DNA of 64,000 nt, from the NCBI GenBank assembly GCA_006226775.1, contig SBGD01000093.1, positions 1-64,000 of the forward strand. Direction: 5' to 3'. This stretch comes from Paracoccaceae bacterium. GTDB lineage: Bacteria > Pseudomonadota > Alphaproteobacteria > Rhodobacterales > Rhodobacteraceae. Positions 29,876 through 39,141 of this stretch are shown here, one piece after another. Position 1 is the first letter of the stretch. Every line of letters starts with the position of its first letter. The position numbers were made by a program, and so were the translations under genes. Under the pieces are notes generated by a model. The model worked only from the letters and a program-made list of their open reading frames with translations, searched no databases and was not told where the DNA came from.

Positions 29876-30700
29876 ATGCCGACCTTCCAGACCTCCGACG
29901 GGCTGACGCTGTTTTACGAAGACGAGGGCGCGGGCCTGCCGCTGCTCTGCCTTTCGGGGCTGACCCGCGACAGCCGCGACTTTGCCTATGTGCTGCCGCA
30001 CCTGAGCGGCTGCCGGGTGATCCGGCTGGACTACCGCGGGCGGGGCAAGTCGCAATTCGCCGAGGATCCGCTGAGCTATTCCGTCCCGCGCGAGGCGATG
30101 GACGTGGTGGAATTGCTCAAAGCTCTGGGGCTTGAGAGCGTGGCGATCCTCGGTACCTCGCGCGGGGGGTTGGTGGCCATGGCACTGGCCGCCACCGTGC
30201 CGCAGATGCTGCGCGGCGTGGCGCTGAACGACATCGGGCCGGAGATCGCACCCGAGGGGCTGGAGGTCATCATGGGCTATCTCGGCAAGCCGCCCGTCTG
30301 GACAAGCTACGAGGAGGCCGCCGCCGCGCGCCCCGGCGTCATGACGGGCTTTGCCAATGTGCCCGCCGCGCGCTGGCGTGCCGAGGTCGAGAAGTTCTTC
30401 GACCGGACCGACGCGGGCCTGGCGCTGACCTATGACCCGAGGCTGCGCGAGGCGGTGATCGCCGGGGGCGCGCAGCCTGCGCCCGATCTCTGGCCGATGT
30501 TCGACGCGCTGGAGGGCAAGCCGCTGGCGATCCTGCGCGGCGCCAATTCCGACCTGCTCGCCCCCGCGACCCTGGCCGAGATGCAGCGCCGCCGCCCCGA
30601 TGCCCATGTCGCCGTGGTACCCGACCGCGGCCATGTACCCTTCCTCGACGAGCCCGAAGCGCTGGCCGCGCTGCGGGCCTGGCTGGACCAGATGCGATGA
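29876..30700 (+). CDS. Alpha/beta hydrolase
   Basis: GTSRGG nucleophile elbow, LDYRGRGKS, terminal GHVPFLDEPEAL. Confidence 0.9.
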   Translation: MPTFQTSDGLTLFYEDEGAGLPLLCLSGLTRDSRDFAYVLPHLSGCRVIRLDYRGRGKSQFAEDPLSYSVPREAMDVVELLKALGLESVAILGTSRGGLVAMALAATVPQMLRGVALNDIGPEIAPEGLEVIMGYLGKPPVWTSYEEAAAARPGVMTGFANVPAARWRAEVEKFFDRTDAGLALTYDPRLREAVIAGGAQPAPDLWPMFDALEGKPLAILRGANSDLLAPATLAEMQRRRPDAHVAVVPDRGHVPFLDEPEALAALRAWLDQMR

Positions 30701-31671
30701 ATATCGACCGGATCGAGGCCGCCCGCGCCCGCATCGGCGGGGTCGTGCGCCGCACGCCGCTGCTTTCGTCACCCTTCCTCGACGAGATCGCCGGGCGGCG
30801 GGTGCTGGTGAAACCCGAATGCCTGCAACACACCGGCAGCTTCAAGTTCCGCGGCGGCATGGCGGCGCTCTCGGCGCTGGACCCGGAGGTGCGGGCGCGC
30901 GGCGTGATCGCCTATTCGTCGGGCAACCATGCCCAGGGCGTGGCGCTGGCGGCGCGGCACTTCGGCGTGCCGGCGGTCATCATCATGCCCGGCGATGCCC
31001 CGGCGATGAAGATCGCCAATACCCGCGCTTTCGGCGCCGAGGTGGTGCTTTACGACCGCGAGAGCGACCGGCGCGAAGAGATCGGCGACCGGCTGGCCAC
31101 CGAGCGCGGGCTTGCGCTGGTCCGGCCTTTCGACGAGCCGGAGGTGATCGCGGGGCAGGGCACCTGCGGGCTGGAGATCGCGGAACAGGCGGCGGACCTG
31201 GGCATCACCCGGGCCGAGGTGCTGGTCTGTTGCGGCGGTGGCGGGCTGACCTCGGGCGTGGCGCTGGCGCTGGAGGCGAAGGCGCCCGGCCTGCGCACCC
31301 GCCCGGTGGAGCCCGAGGGTTACGACGATACCGCCCGCTCGCTGCTGAGCGGCCAGCGCGAGCGCAACGCGACCGAGGCCGGCGGGCTCTGCGATGCCAT
31401 CCTGACGCCCAGCCCCGGCGCGCTGACCTTTCCGGTCATGCAGCGGCTTTGCGGGCCGGGGATCGCGGTCAGCGACACGCAGGTGCTGCGCGCCATGGCG
31501 CTGGCGTTTTCGCGGCTGAAGGTGGTGGCCGAACCGGGCGGCGCGGTGGCGCTGGCGGCGGCGCTGTTTCACGGCGATGCCCTTGAGGGCGACACGGTGA
31601 TCGCCACGATCTCGGGCGGCAATGTCGACCCCGCGGTCTTTGCCCGGGCGCTGGATCACCTGCCGGGCTGA
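30697..31671 (+). CDS. Threonine/serine dehydratase or racemase, PLP-dependent
   Basis: KPECLQHTGSFKFRGGMAAL...SSGNHAQGVALAARHFGVPAVIIMPGDAPAMK. Confidence 0.92.
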   Translation: MNIDRIEAARARIGGVVRRTPLLSSPFLDEIAGRRVLVKPECLQHTGSFKFRGGMAALSALDPEVRARGVIAYSSGNHAQGVALAARHFGVPAVIIMPGDAPAMKIANTRAFGAEVVLYDRESDRREEIGDRLATERGLALVRPFDEPEVIAGQGTCGLEIAEQAADLGITRAEVLVCCGGGGLTSGVALALEAKAPGLRTRPVEPEGYDDTARSLLSGQRERNATEAGGLCDAILTPSPGALTFPVMQRLCGPGIAVSDTQVLRAMALAFSRLKVVAEPGGAVALAAALFHGDALEGDTVIATISGGNVDPAVFARALDHLPG

Positions 31672-32216
31672 GCCGCCGCGGGCACCTGTTCGTGGCAGAT
31701 CTCCTCGGCCTCGGCCGGGGCCAGCGGCTCTGACAAGAGCGCGCAGAAGCCGCCGCCCGCGGTCACCCGGTGATGCACGCAGTCACGGCAGAGGCCAAAG
31801 GCCCGCCCGCCATTGGCCGCCAGCACGCCCGAGAGCAGCGCCCTGAGCCGCGCCTCCAGCTCCGCCTGCGCCCCGGCATCCAGCCCGTCGAGCGCCCGGT
31901 CCAGCAGCCCCGCCCTTGCCACCGCGGCGCGGGCTTTTTCGGTCAGCGCGAAGGAGATCGACCGCCGGTCGACCTCGGACCGCAGTTCCGTGACATAGCC
32001 CTTGCGCTGCAGGGCTTTCAGCGTCTGCGACATGGTGCCCCGCGTGGTGCCGAGGTAATCGGCCACCTGCGAGGGCGCGCGCGAAAAGCGGTTGGCGCGC
32101 GACAGATAGTCCAGCGCGGCGATCTGCGCGGGGTTCAGATCGTCGTGCCAGGTCTCGCCCGCATCCAGCCGCGCAAGGCGGTTGATCAGGCTGCGAATGG
32201 TGGGGCGTGGGTCCAT
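31656..32216 (-). CDS. MarR-family regulator with C-terminal Cys tail
   Basis: winged helix ...GTTRGTMSQTLKALQRKGYVTE...; C-terminus FGLCRDCVHHRVTAGGGFCALLSEPLAPAEAEEICHEQ. Confidence 0.82.
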   Translation of the reverse strand: MDPRPTIRSLINRLARLDAGETWHDDLNPAQIAALDYLSRANRFSRAPSQVADYLGTTRGTMSQTLKALQRKGYVTELRSEVDRRSISFALTEKARAAVARAGLLDRALDGLDAGAQAELEARLRALLSGVLAANGGRAFGLCRDCVHHRVTAGGGFCALLSEPLAPAEAEEICHEQVPAAAQPGR

Positions 32217-32254
32217 GATATCATGATAGCGTGTCGAAATCATCTTTACAACAG

Positions 32255-32267
32255 TAGCGAGTCGCTA
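32255..32267. promoter_or_regulatory. Palindrome TAGCGAGTCGCTA, candidate operator
   Basis: Perfect 6-bp arms around one base in marR / 32305 divergent region. Confidence 0.45.
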
Positions 32268-32304
32268 TTACCTTGGAGTCATCGACTCGCAAAGGATTGA
32301 CCCC

Positions 32305-33054
32305 ATGACCCGATTTCTGCTGACTGCGGCCTCTGCCGCACTGCTTGCCTCCGGCGCGCTGGCCGATGGCAGCCATGCCATTGACCAGAAAGGCGCCGTG
32401 ACCTCGCCCGAAGCATCCGCCACCGTGGCGGATTTCGACATCCTCGCTGCCCATGCCCATCGTGACGGCCGGCACGTCACCTTCCACATGACCACCGCAG
32501 GCAACGCCGGGGCCACGACCCCCGATCCGGTGGGTGCGCTGGCCGGGGCGCCGGTGCTCTCCTATGTCTGGCCGACCTCGCTCGACCCGTCTGCGGTGGG
32601 CTTCGAGGGCGAGACCGGCATCCTGGCGCTTGCCGCCACCAGCCACCCGGATTTCGACGACACCCCGCTTTACGATGAGGATGGCGACGGCGATCCGGCC
32701 AATGACGGGCTGCTCTGGCACAGCCATTGGGTGGTGCTGACCCCGACCGACACCTGCGGCGCGGGCGCGCTGGGCGTGCGCGACATCCCCGAGGGCACCG
32801 CCCCGGCGCTGCCGCTGACCTGGCCCGGCCTGCCGCTGTTCATCGACAGCCCCGGCTACACGCCGCTGTTCGACGGGCCCGAGATCACCCTGACGGTGCC
32901 GTTTTCGGACCCCGGAGCCCTGGCGGGCGTGGGATACGACGGGGTGACGGCAGCGCTGCGGGTCAATGCCAATATCCATGCGCCGCTGCTGTGCGTGACG
33001 GATGTCTTCGACGTGGCCTCGGGCGATCTGAGCCTGCCGGGCCGGATCGAATAG
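32305..33054 (+). CDS. Secreted protein of unknown function
   Basis: Signal peptide; acidic DEDGDGDPANDGLLWHSHWVVL segment. Confidence 0.75.
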   Translation: MTRFLLTAASAALLASGALADGSHAIDQKGAVTSPEASATVADFDILAAHAHRDGRHVTFHMTTAGNAGATTPDPVGALAGAPVLSYVWPTSLDPSAVGFEGETGILALAATSHPDFDDTPLYDEDGDGDPANDGLLWHSHWVVLTPTDTCGAGALGVRDIPEGTAPALPLTWPGLPLFIDSPGYTPLFDGPEITLTVPFSDPGALAGVGYDGVTAALRVNANIHAPLLCVTDVFDVASGDLSLPGRIE

Positions 33055-33183
33055 CGCGGCGGCAACCGGTCCAAATCGCGCGAGCGTGACAAAACGCTTG
33101 CGCGATACCCGCTCCGGTGGTTTCCTGTTGCTGCATGCCGCTACGTCAGCCGACCCGCGCGGCAAGATCAGGGGGCCGGTCCC

Positions 33184-33411
33184 GTGCAGGACGATCATCG
33201 CCCGAAAAAGCCCGAGGGCTCCGAACAACAGAGCTTTCTGTCCGTCCTCTTTCAGGGGTTTCTGCGCGATACCGCCATGCTCTGGGTCTCGGTGCTGATC
33301 GGAACCGTTCTGGGCGCGGTCGTCTGCGTCTATTTCGGCGCGCCGCTGATCTTTTCGTTGCTTGGCGGGGCCCTCGTCATGGCTGTTTACGTCGCCTGGA
33401 ACAATCTCTAG
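33184..33411 (+). CDS. Small two-TM protein (75 aa)
   Basis: MLWVSVLIGTVLGAVVCVYFGAPLIFSLLGGALVMAVYVAWNNL. Confidence 0.6.
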   Translation: MQDDHRPKKPEGSEQQSFLSVLFQGFLRDTAMLWVSVLIGTVLGAVVCVYFGAPLIFSLLGGALVMAVYVAWNNL

Positions 33412-33516
33412 GCCGGGCCGTCGCCTGCGTCGTCCGCGGGACAGCGCAGGAATGAGGGTTGCGCGGCACCGCGCCGGGTGTTTCCCTTCCTCCAGATGCG
33501 CCGGAGGGAGCCCGCG

Positions 33517-34719
33517 ATGACCGATTTCACCATTGCCTCGTTCAACGTCAAGAACCTGATCGGCCCGGACCGGGAATACTATGAATTCCAGGTCTATTCC
33601 GCCGAGGAATACGCCTGGAAAAAGGACTGGCTGGCCGATCAGATCCTGACCATGGACGCCGATATCCTGGGCTTTCAGGAAGTTTTCGAGGAAGAGGCGC
33701 TGACCGAGGTGGTGGAAGAAGCCGATGCCCGCGGTGCCGCGCTCAATGCCGCCTCGATCCCCGACCGCACGAAGCGCTATCACAAGAAGGCGATCTTTCG
33801 CAAACTGGCCTATCGCACCTATGAAAACGCCTCGCTGGCCTTTGCGCCCAACCTCGCGGACGAGGGCGTGCCGGGCCAGCGCCGGCCCGGCGTGGCGCTG
33901 CTGTCGCGCTTCGGATTCGAGGGCGACCCGGAGGTGATCCAGGACCTCGACACGCCGCTGGTGATCCCGTTCCAGCCGCTGCGCGGGCTCGATGCCGGCG
34001 ACAGCGGCCAGTTCACCCTGCATCGCCTTTCGCGCCCCGTTCTCAAGGCGCGCATTCCGGTGGGCAACCGGGTGATCACCGTGTTCAACTGTCACCTGAA
34101 ATCCAAGCTCGGCGAATACCTCGTGCCGCCGGGCGCGGATTTCGCGCCGGAAGAGGACCTGACCCGCTACGATCCCTTGGGCCGCGCCATGGGTGCGCTG
34201 CGCGCGGCGGTGCGGCGCATGGCCGAGGCCTGGGTGCTGCGGCGCGAAATCCTGGCCGAGCTTGACCTCGGCCATCCGGTCATGGTGCTGGGCGATTTCA
34301 ACGATGGCGAACATGCGGTCAGTTCCGAGATCGTCGCCGGCGAGGTGCCGTTCAGGAATTATTCATGGATGCTGCGCCATGATGCCAGGGACCGCTCGGA
34401 CCGCTATTCGAAGGAGGAAGACCAACAGATCACCGAGGCCGTGGAACGGGTGCGCCTGCATTCCGCCGAAAGGCTCTTTGTCCGCAAGTCCTTGCGCGAC
34501 ATGGTCTATACCGCGGCCTTCGGCGGCAATTTCCAGTCGATCGACCAGATCTACATGTCGCGCCATTTCCACCCCGACCATGCGGGCCGCATCGGCCAGA
34601 TGGAATATTTCAGCGTGCTCAACGACCACCTGACCGATGGCAGCCACCCGGAGGCGCCCTACAACAAGCTGGCCTCCGACCACGGGCAGATCATGGCGCA
34701 TATGCGGCTGAACGGCTGA
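33517..34719 (+). CDS. Endonuclease/exonuclease/phosphatase family protein
   Basis: DFTIASFNVKNLIG...DILGFQEVFEEE...VMVLGDFND...SDHGQIMAH. Confidence 0.88.
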   Translation: MTDFTIASFNVKNLIGPDREYYEFQVYSAEEYAWKKDWLADQILTMDADILGFQEVFEEEALTEVVEEADARGAALNAASIPDRTKRYHKKAIFRKLAYRTYENASLAFAPNLADEGVPGQRRPGVALLSRFGFEGDPEVIQDLDTPLVIPFQPLRGLDAGDSGQFTLHRLSRPVLKARIPVGNRVITVFNCHLKSKLGEYLVPPGADFAPEEDLTRYDPLGRAMGALRAAVRRMAEAWVLRREILAELDLGHPVMVLGDFNDGEHAVSSEIVAGEVPFRNYSWMLRHDARDRSDRYSKEEDQQITEAVERVRLHSAERLFVRKSLRDMVYTAAFGGNFQSIDQIYMSRHFHPDHAGRIGQMEYFSVLNDHLTDGSHPEAPYNKLASDHGQIMAHMRLNG

Positions 34720-34879
34720 ACGCATATGCGGATAAACCTGAGGGCGGGAATTCCTGACTTTGGCGGCGCGAGGTTCTGCAGTAATTTTTATGCACGTATC
34801 TTGCATGTTATTATCAGGAGAGCGGCGGCCCTGTCACAGGTGCTGACCACGCAGGCGATCGCGGCCGCCCGGTATCATT

Positions 34880-35203
34880 ATGGAAATTCTCGACGCGCGC
34901 CTCGGTATTCTGGCGCTTCTTGCCGCAACCGGCTACGGGGTTGCCACCATCGGCATGAAACTGGCCTCTGACAGCTGGAGCATTCCGGCCATGGGGCTGA
35001 TCCTTCTGGGCTTTTTCGCCGCCACCCAGGCCGAGATCGTGCTGATGCGCGGCATCAGCCTCAGCGTGCTCTACCTTGTGATCATCGCCGCGGAAACGCT
35101 GATCGTGCTGACCTATGCCTTCAGCATCGGCGAAGGCCTCTCGGCGCGCGAATCGCTGGGCGGCGTGCTGATCTTTGCCGGGCTGGCGGTGGTCTCGCAC
35201 TGA
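34880..35203 (+). CDS. Small 4-TM SMR/EamA-like membrane protein
   Basis: 107 aa, four hydrophobic segments, internal ...GYGVATIGMKLASDSW...AFSIGEGLSARESLGGVLIFAGLAVV. Confidence 0.65.
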   Translation: MEILDARLGILALLAATGYGVATIGMKLASDSWSIPAMGLILLGFFAATQAEIVLMRGISLSVLYLVIIAAETLIVLTYAFSIGEGLSARESLGGVLIFAGLAVVSH

Positions 35204-35271
35204 AGCGCGGCTTTGCCAAACCCCTGCGACCTGATAGTCCTAAGGTCGAAGACACGGGCAAGGGGGTCGTC

Positions 35272-36060
35272 ATGAGCCTGGCAGAGATCAACGGCATCCG
35301 CCTGCATTACCGCGAAGACGGCGACCCGCGCGGCGCGCCGGTGGTGTTTTCCAATGCGCTGGGCTGCGATCTTGCGATCTGGGACGCGGTGCTGGCGCAT
35401 CTGCCGAAGGGCCTGCGCCTGCTGCGCTACGATGCGCGCGGCCATGGGCAAAGCGAGGGGCCGCCGGGCCCCTATGCCATGGGCACCCTGATCCGCGATG
35501 CCGAGTCATTGCTCGACTTCCTGGAGATCCGCGACGCGGTTTTCGTCGGCCTGTCGATGGGCGGCATGGTGGGGCAGGGGCTGGCGGTCAAGCGGCTGGA
35601 CCTCGTGCGCGCGCTGGTGCTGTCGAACACCGCCGCCAGGATCGGCACGCCCGCGCAATGGGACGAACGCATCGCCACGGTCGCGCAGGGCGGCGTCGCG
35701 GCCCTGGCCGATGCACTGATGGCGCGCTGGTTCACCCGCGGCTTTCGCGACAGCCCCGCGGCGCAGGCGATCCGCAAGATGCTCGAGGCGCAGGACGCGC
35801 AGGGCTATGCCGCCAGTTGCGCGGCGATTTCCGGCACCGATTTCTATACGCCGACCTCCGGGCTGCGCCTGCCCTGTCTCGGCATCGCCGCCAGCGAGGA
35901 CGGCTCGACCCCGCCGGACCTGGTACGCGAGACCGTCGATCTGATCCCCGGCGCGCGCTTCGAGCTGCTGCGCCGCGCCGGGCACATGGCGCCGGTGGAA
36001 CGGCCCGAGGCCTTTGCCGCGCTGCTGACCGCGTTCCTGCGCGAGATCGGCCACGTCTGA
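35272..36060 (+). CDS. pcaD: 3-oxoadipate enol-lactonase
   Basis: LHYREDGDPRGAPVVFSNALGCDLAIWDAVLAHLPKGLRLLRYDARGHGQSEGPPGPY...GLSMGGMVGQGLA. Confidence 0.85.
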   Translation: MSLAEINGIRLHYREDGDPRGAPVVFSNALGCDLAIWDAVLAHLPKGLRLLRYDARGHGQSEGPPGPYAMGTLIRDAESLLDFLEIRDAVFVGLSMGGMVGQGLAVKRLDLVRALVLSNTAARIGTPAQWDERIATVAQGGVAALADALMARWFTRGFRDSPAAQAIRKMLEAQDAQGYAASCAAISGTDFYTPTSGLRLPCLGIAASEDGSTPPDLVRETVDLIPGARFELLRRAGHMAPVERPEAFAALLTAFLREIGHV

Positions 36061-36251
36061 AATGCCGGCGGTGCATGGCGCCTTTCGCGGCGCGGAATGC
36101 GAGTGAACGCTCTCATATCTTGCCCCGCCGCGACAGTCTGATCGACACCCGCCTGCGCGCCTGACCTTGCGTCTTTCAAGTCGCCTTGGGGATTTCGCGG
36201 CTTTCCAGAATCCCCCGACGATGGTTCATTGACCGCAAAAGGGAGCGCTAT

Positions 36252-37337
36252 ATGCCAAGGATCAAGGCCGCCGTCCTCCGCGACTTCGGAGCCGCCCTGC
36301 AGATCGAAGACCTTGTTCTGCGCCCGCCGGGCCCCGGCGAGATCGAGGTGACGCTGGACGCAGTGGCGATCTGCCATTCCGACATTTCCTATGCCGAGGG
36401 CGCCTGGGGCGGCACGCTTCCGGCGGTCTATGGCCATGAGGCGGCGGGCCGGATCAGCGCGCTGGGCGACGGGGTCGAACTGCTGTCGGAGGGCGATTTC
36501 GTGGTCGTCACCCTGATCAAGCCCTGCGGGCGCTGTCACAATTGCAGCACCGGCCGCCCGGCGATCTGCGAACGCCAGGTGCCCGCCGAGACCAAGCTGA
36601 CCGATGCCAATGGCGCGCCGGTCGAGGCGGCGATGAACTGCGGCGCCTTTGCCGAGCGGGTGGTGGTGAGCACCAAGCAGGTGGTGAAACTGCCCGGCAC
36701 CCTGCCGCCCGAGAGCGTGGCGCTTCTGGCCTGCGGCGTGATCACCGGCATCGGCGCGGTGGTCAACACCGGGCGTCTGCGCGCGGGCGAGGACGTGGTG
36801 GTGATCGGCGCCGGCGGCGTCGGGCTCAACGCCATCCAGGGCGCACGCATCGCCGGTGCCCGCCGCATTGTCGCGGTCGACATGAGCCCCGCCAAGCTGG
36901 AGATGGCCGCGGAATTCGGCGCCACCCACGGCGTGCTGGCCACCGGCCCGGCGCCCTGGGCCGAGACCCTGGCGGCGCTGGACGGGCGCGGCGCGGACCT
37001 GGTGCTGGTGACGGTGGGGGCGGTGCAGGCCTATGACCAGGCGCTGCGCTATCTTGGCTGGGGCGGGCGGATGGTCATGGTGGGCATGCCGCATACCGGC
37101 CAGAAGGCCTCCTATGAGCCGGTGGTGAATGCCTTCATGGGCACCGCGATGATCGGCTCGAAAATGGGCGACACGGTGATCCAGCGCGACATTCCCTGGA
37201 TGGCCGATCTCTATGCCCAGGGGCGGCTGCGGCTGGACGAACTGGTCTCGGGGCGCTGGCGGCTGGACCAGATCAATGCGGCGATTGCCGATACCTGCTC
37301 CGGTGCCGCGCGGCGCAACGTGATTCTCTTCGAGTGA
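36252..37337 (+). CDS. Zinc-dependent (class III-like) alcohol dehydrogenase
   Basis: ICHSDISYAEGAWGG...YGHEAAGRI...CGRCHNCSTGRPAIC. Confidence 0.9.
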   Translation: MPRIKAAVLRDFGAALQIEDLVLRPPGPGEIEVTLDAVAICHSDISYAEGAWGGTLPAVYGHEAAGRISALGDGVELLSEGDFVVVTLIKPCGRCHNCSTGRPAICERQVPAETKLTDANGAPVEAAMNCGAFAERVVVSTKQVVKLPGTLPPESVALLACGVITGIGAVVNTGRLRAGEDVVVIGAGGVGLNAIQGARIAGARRIVAVDMSPAKLEMAAEFGATHGVLATGPAPWAETLAALDGRGADLVLVTVGAVQAYDQALRYLGWGGRMVMVGMPHTGQKASYEPVVNAFMGTAMIGSKMGDTVIQRDIPWMADLYAQGRLRLDELVSGRWRLDQINAAIADTCSGAARRNVILFE

Positions 37338-37345
37338 GGTCTTGA

Positions 37346-37356
37346 GGGGGGGGGGG
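37346..37356. repeat. G11 homopolymer tract
   Basis: Eleven consecutive G in the gap between ADH and racemase-family genes. Confidence 0.9.
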
Positions 37357-37528
37357 CTGCGCCCTGACCCCCGAGATCGTCTCGAACGGACGACATGCCG
37401 GGGGGCGGCAGGCTGCGGGCCGCATCGCGTGACCCTGCCGGACCGGGGTGACATTTGCCGGCGCCTGCGTATCGTGCGGGGCGCAACAGGGGGCCGGGTC
37501 GGACCGGGCCCCCGCAACAGGAGCCGCC

Positions 37529-38761
37529 ATGAAACTGACCGACCTCGACGTGATTGTCACCGCGCCGCCCGCGCCGGGCTGGGGCGGGCGCTACTGGATT
37601 CTCGTCAAGCTGACCACCGATGACGGGCTGGTCGGCTGGGGCGAATGCTATGCGGCCTCGGTCGGGCCCGAGGCGATGAAGGCGGTGATCGCGGATGTCT
37701 TCGCGCGCCACATGGAGGGCGAAAACCCCGAGAACATCGAGCGCATGTTCCGCCGCGCCTATTCCTCGGGGTTCACCCAGCGCCCGGACCTGACCGTGAT
37801 GGGCGCCTTTTCCGGGCTGGAGATCGCCTGCTGGGACATCCTCGGAAAGGCGCGCGACCGGCCGGTCTGGGCGCTGCTCGGCGGGCTGATGAACGAGCGG
37901 CTGCGCGCCTATTCCTACCTTTACCCGCTGGCGCAGCACCCGCTGCCGGCGTTCTGGACCAGCCCCGAGATGGCCGCCGAAAGCGCGCTGGATCTCGTGG
38001 CGCGCGGCTATACGGCGGTGAAATTCGACCCCGCGGGCCCCTATACCCTGCGCGGCGGGCATCAACCGGCGCTCAGCGACATCTCGCGCTCCATGGCGTT
38101 CTGCGAGGCGGTGCGCGAGGCGGTGGGCGACCGTGCCGACATCCTCTTCGGCACCCATGGCCAGTTTTCCACCGGCGGCGCGATCCGCCTGGGCCAGGCC
38201 ATCGAGGCCTATCAGCCGCTGTGGTACGAGGAGCCGATCCCGCCCGACAACCTGCTCGAGTTCCGCAAGGTGGCCGGGGCGGTACGCATCCCGCTGGCCA
38301 CCGGCGAGCGGCTGACCACCCGCGCCGAGTTCGGCGCCCTGCTGCAGACCGGGGGGGCTTCGATCCTGCAACCGGCGCTGGGCCGGGCGGGCGGCATCTG
38401 GGAGGGGCGCAAGATCGCCGCCATGGCCGAGGTCTTCAATGTCCAGGTCGCGCCGCATCTCTATGCCGGGCCGGTCGAATGGGCGGCCAATATCCAGCTG
38501 GCCGCCACCCTTCCCAACCTCTTGATGATCGAGACCATCGAGACGCCGTTCCATGCCGCGCTGATCAATGGCGCGCTCACCGTCGAGGGCGGTTTCGTCA
38601 CCCCGCCCGAGGCGCCGGGGCTGGGCATCGAGGTGGACGAGGCCCTGGCCCGCGCGCATCCCTATACCGGCCGCGGCCTGCATCTCGAGATGCAGCAGGC
38701 GCCCTGCGACTATGTCGAGGGCAACCGCTTCGAGGGCGGCGCGCCGCCGGGGGAAAGCTGA
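37529..38761 (+). CDS. Mandelate racemase/muconate lactonizing enzyme family protein
   Basis: MGAFSGLEIACWDILGKARDRPVWALLGG...YTAVKFDPAG...LWYEEPIPPDN. Confidence 0.92.
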   Translation: MKLTDLDVIVTAPPAPGWGGRYWILVKLTTDDGLVGWGECYAASVGPEAMKAVIADVFARHMEGENPENIERMFRRAYSSGFTQRPDLTVMGAFSGLEIACWDILGKARDRPVWALLGGLMNERLRAYSYLYPLAQHPLPAFWTSPEMAAESALDLVARGYTAVKFDPAGPYTLRGGHQPALSDISRSMAFCEAVREAVGDRADILFGTHGQFSTGGAIRLGQAIEAYQPLWYEEPIPPDNLLEFRKVAGAVRIPLATGERLTTRAEFGALLQTGGASILQPALGRAGGIWEGRKIAAMAEVFNVQVAPHLYAGPVEWAANIQLAATLPNLLMIETIETPFHAALINGALTVEGGFVTPPEAPGLGIEVDEALARAHPYTGRGLHLEMQQAPCDYVEGNRFEGGAPPGES

Positions 38762-38826
38762 TTGCGGCGGGCGGTTCCGGCGTGGTAAAAAGGGGCGCCT
38801 GCCAAAAAACAGATTGAACCCGAGCC

Positions 38827-39141
38827 GTGACCGACACCGCCGTCAAACCCGACCCCGATCAACTGGCCCAGAGCGCCCATGCCGCGGCCGGTTTTCTCAA
38901 GACGCTGGCCCACGAGGGGCGGCTGATGATCCTGTGCCACCTGGTGCAGGACGAGATGTCGGTCGGCGCGCTGGAAGAGGTGCTGGGGATGCGGCAGGCG
39001 GCGGTGAGCCAGATGCTGGCCCGGCTGCGCGACGAAGGGCTGGTGACCACGCGGCGCGATGGCAAGACGGTCTTCTATTCGCTGGCCGATGACCGGACGC
39101 GGCGGATGATCGAACTGCTCTACGACCTTTACTGCGGCTGA
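38827..39141 (+). CDS. ArsR-family regulator, SqrR/BigR-like
   Basis: LAHEGRLMILCHLVQDEMSVGALEEVLGMRQAAVSQMLARLRDEGLVTTRRDGKTVFYSLADDR...YDLYCG; two Cys retained; GTG start. Confidence 0.85.
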   Translation: MTDTAVKPDPDQLAQSAHAAAGFLKTLAHEGRLMILCHLVQDEMSVGALEEVLGMRQAAVSQMLARLRDEGLVTTRRDGKTVFYSLADDRTRRMIELLYDLYCG

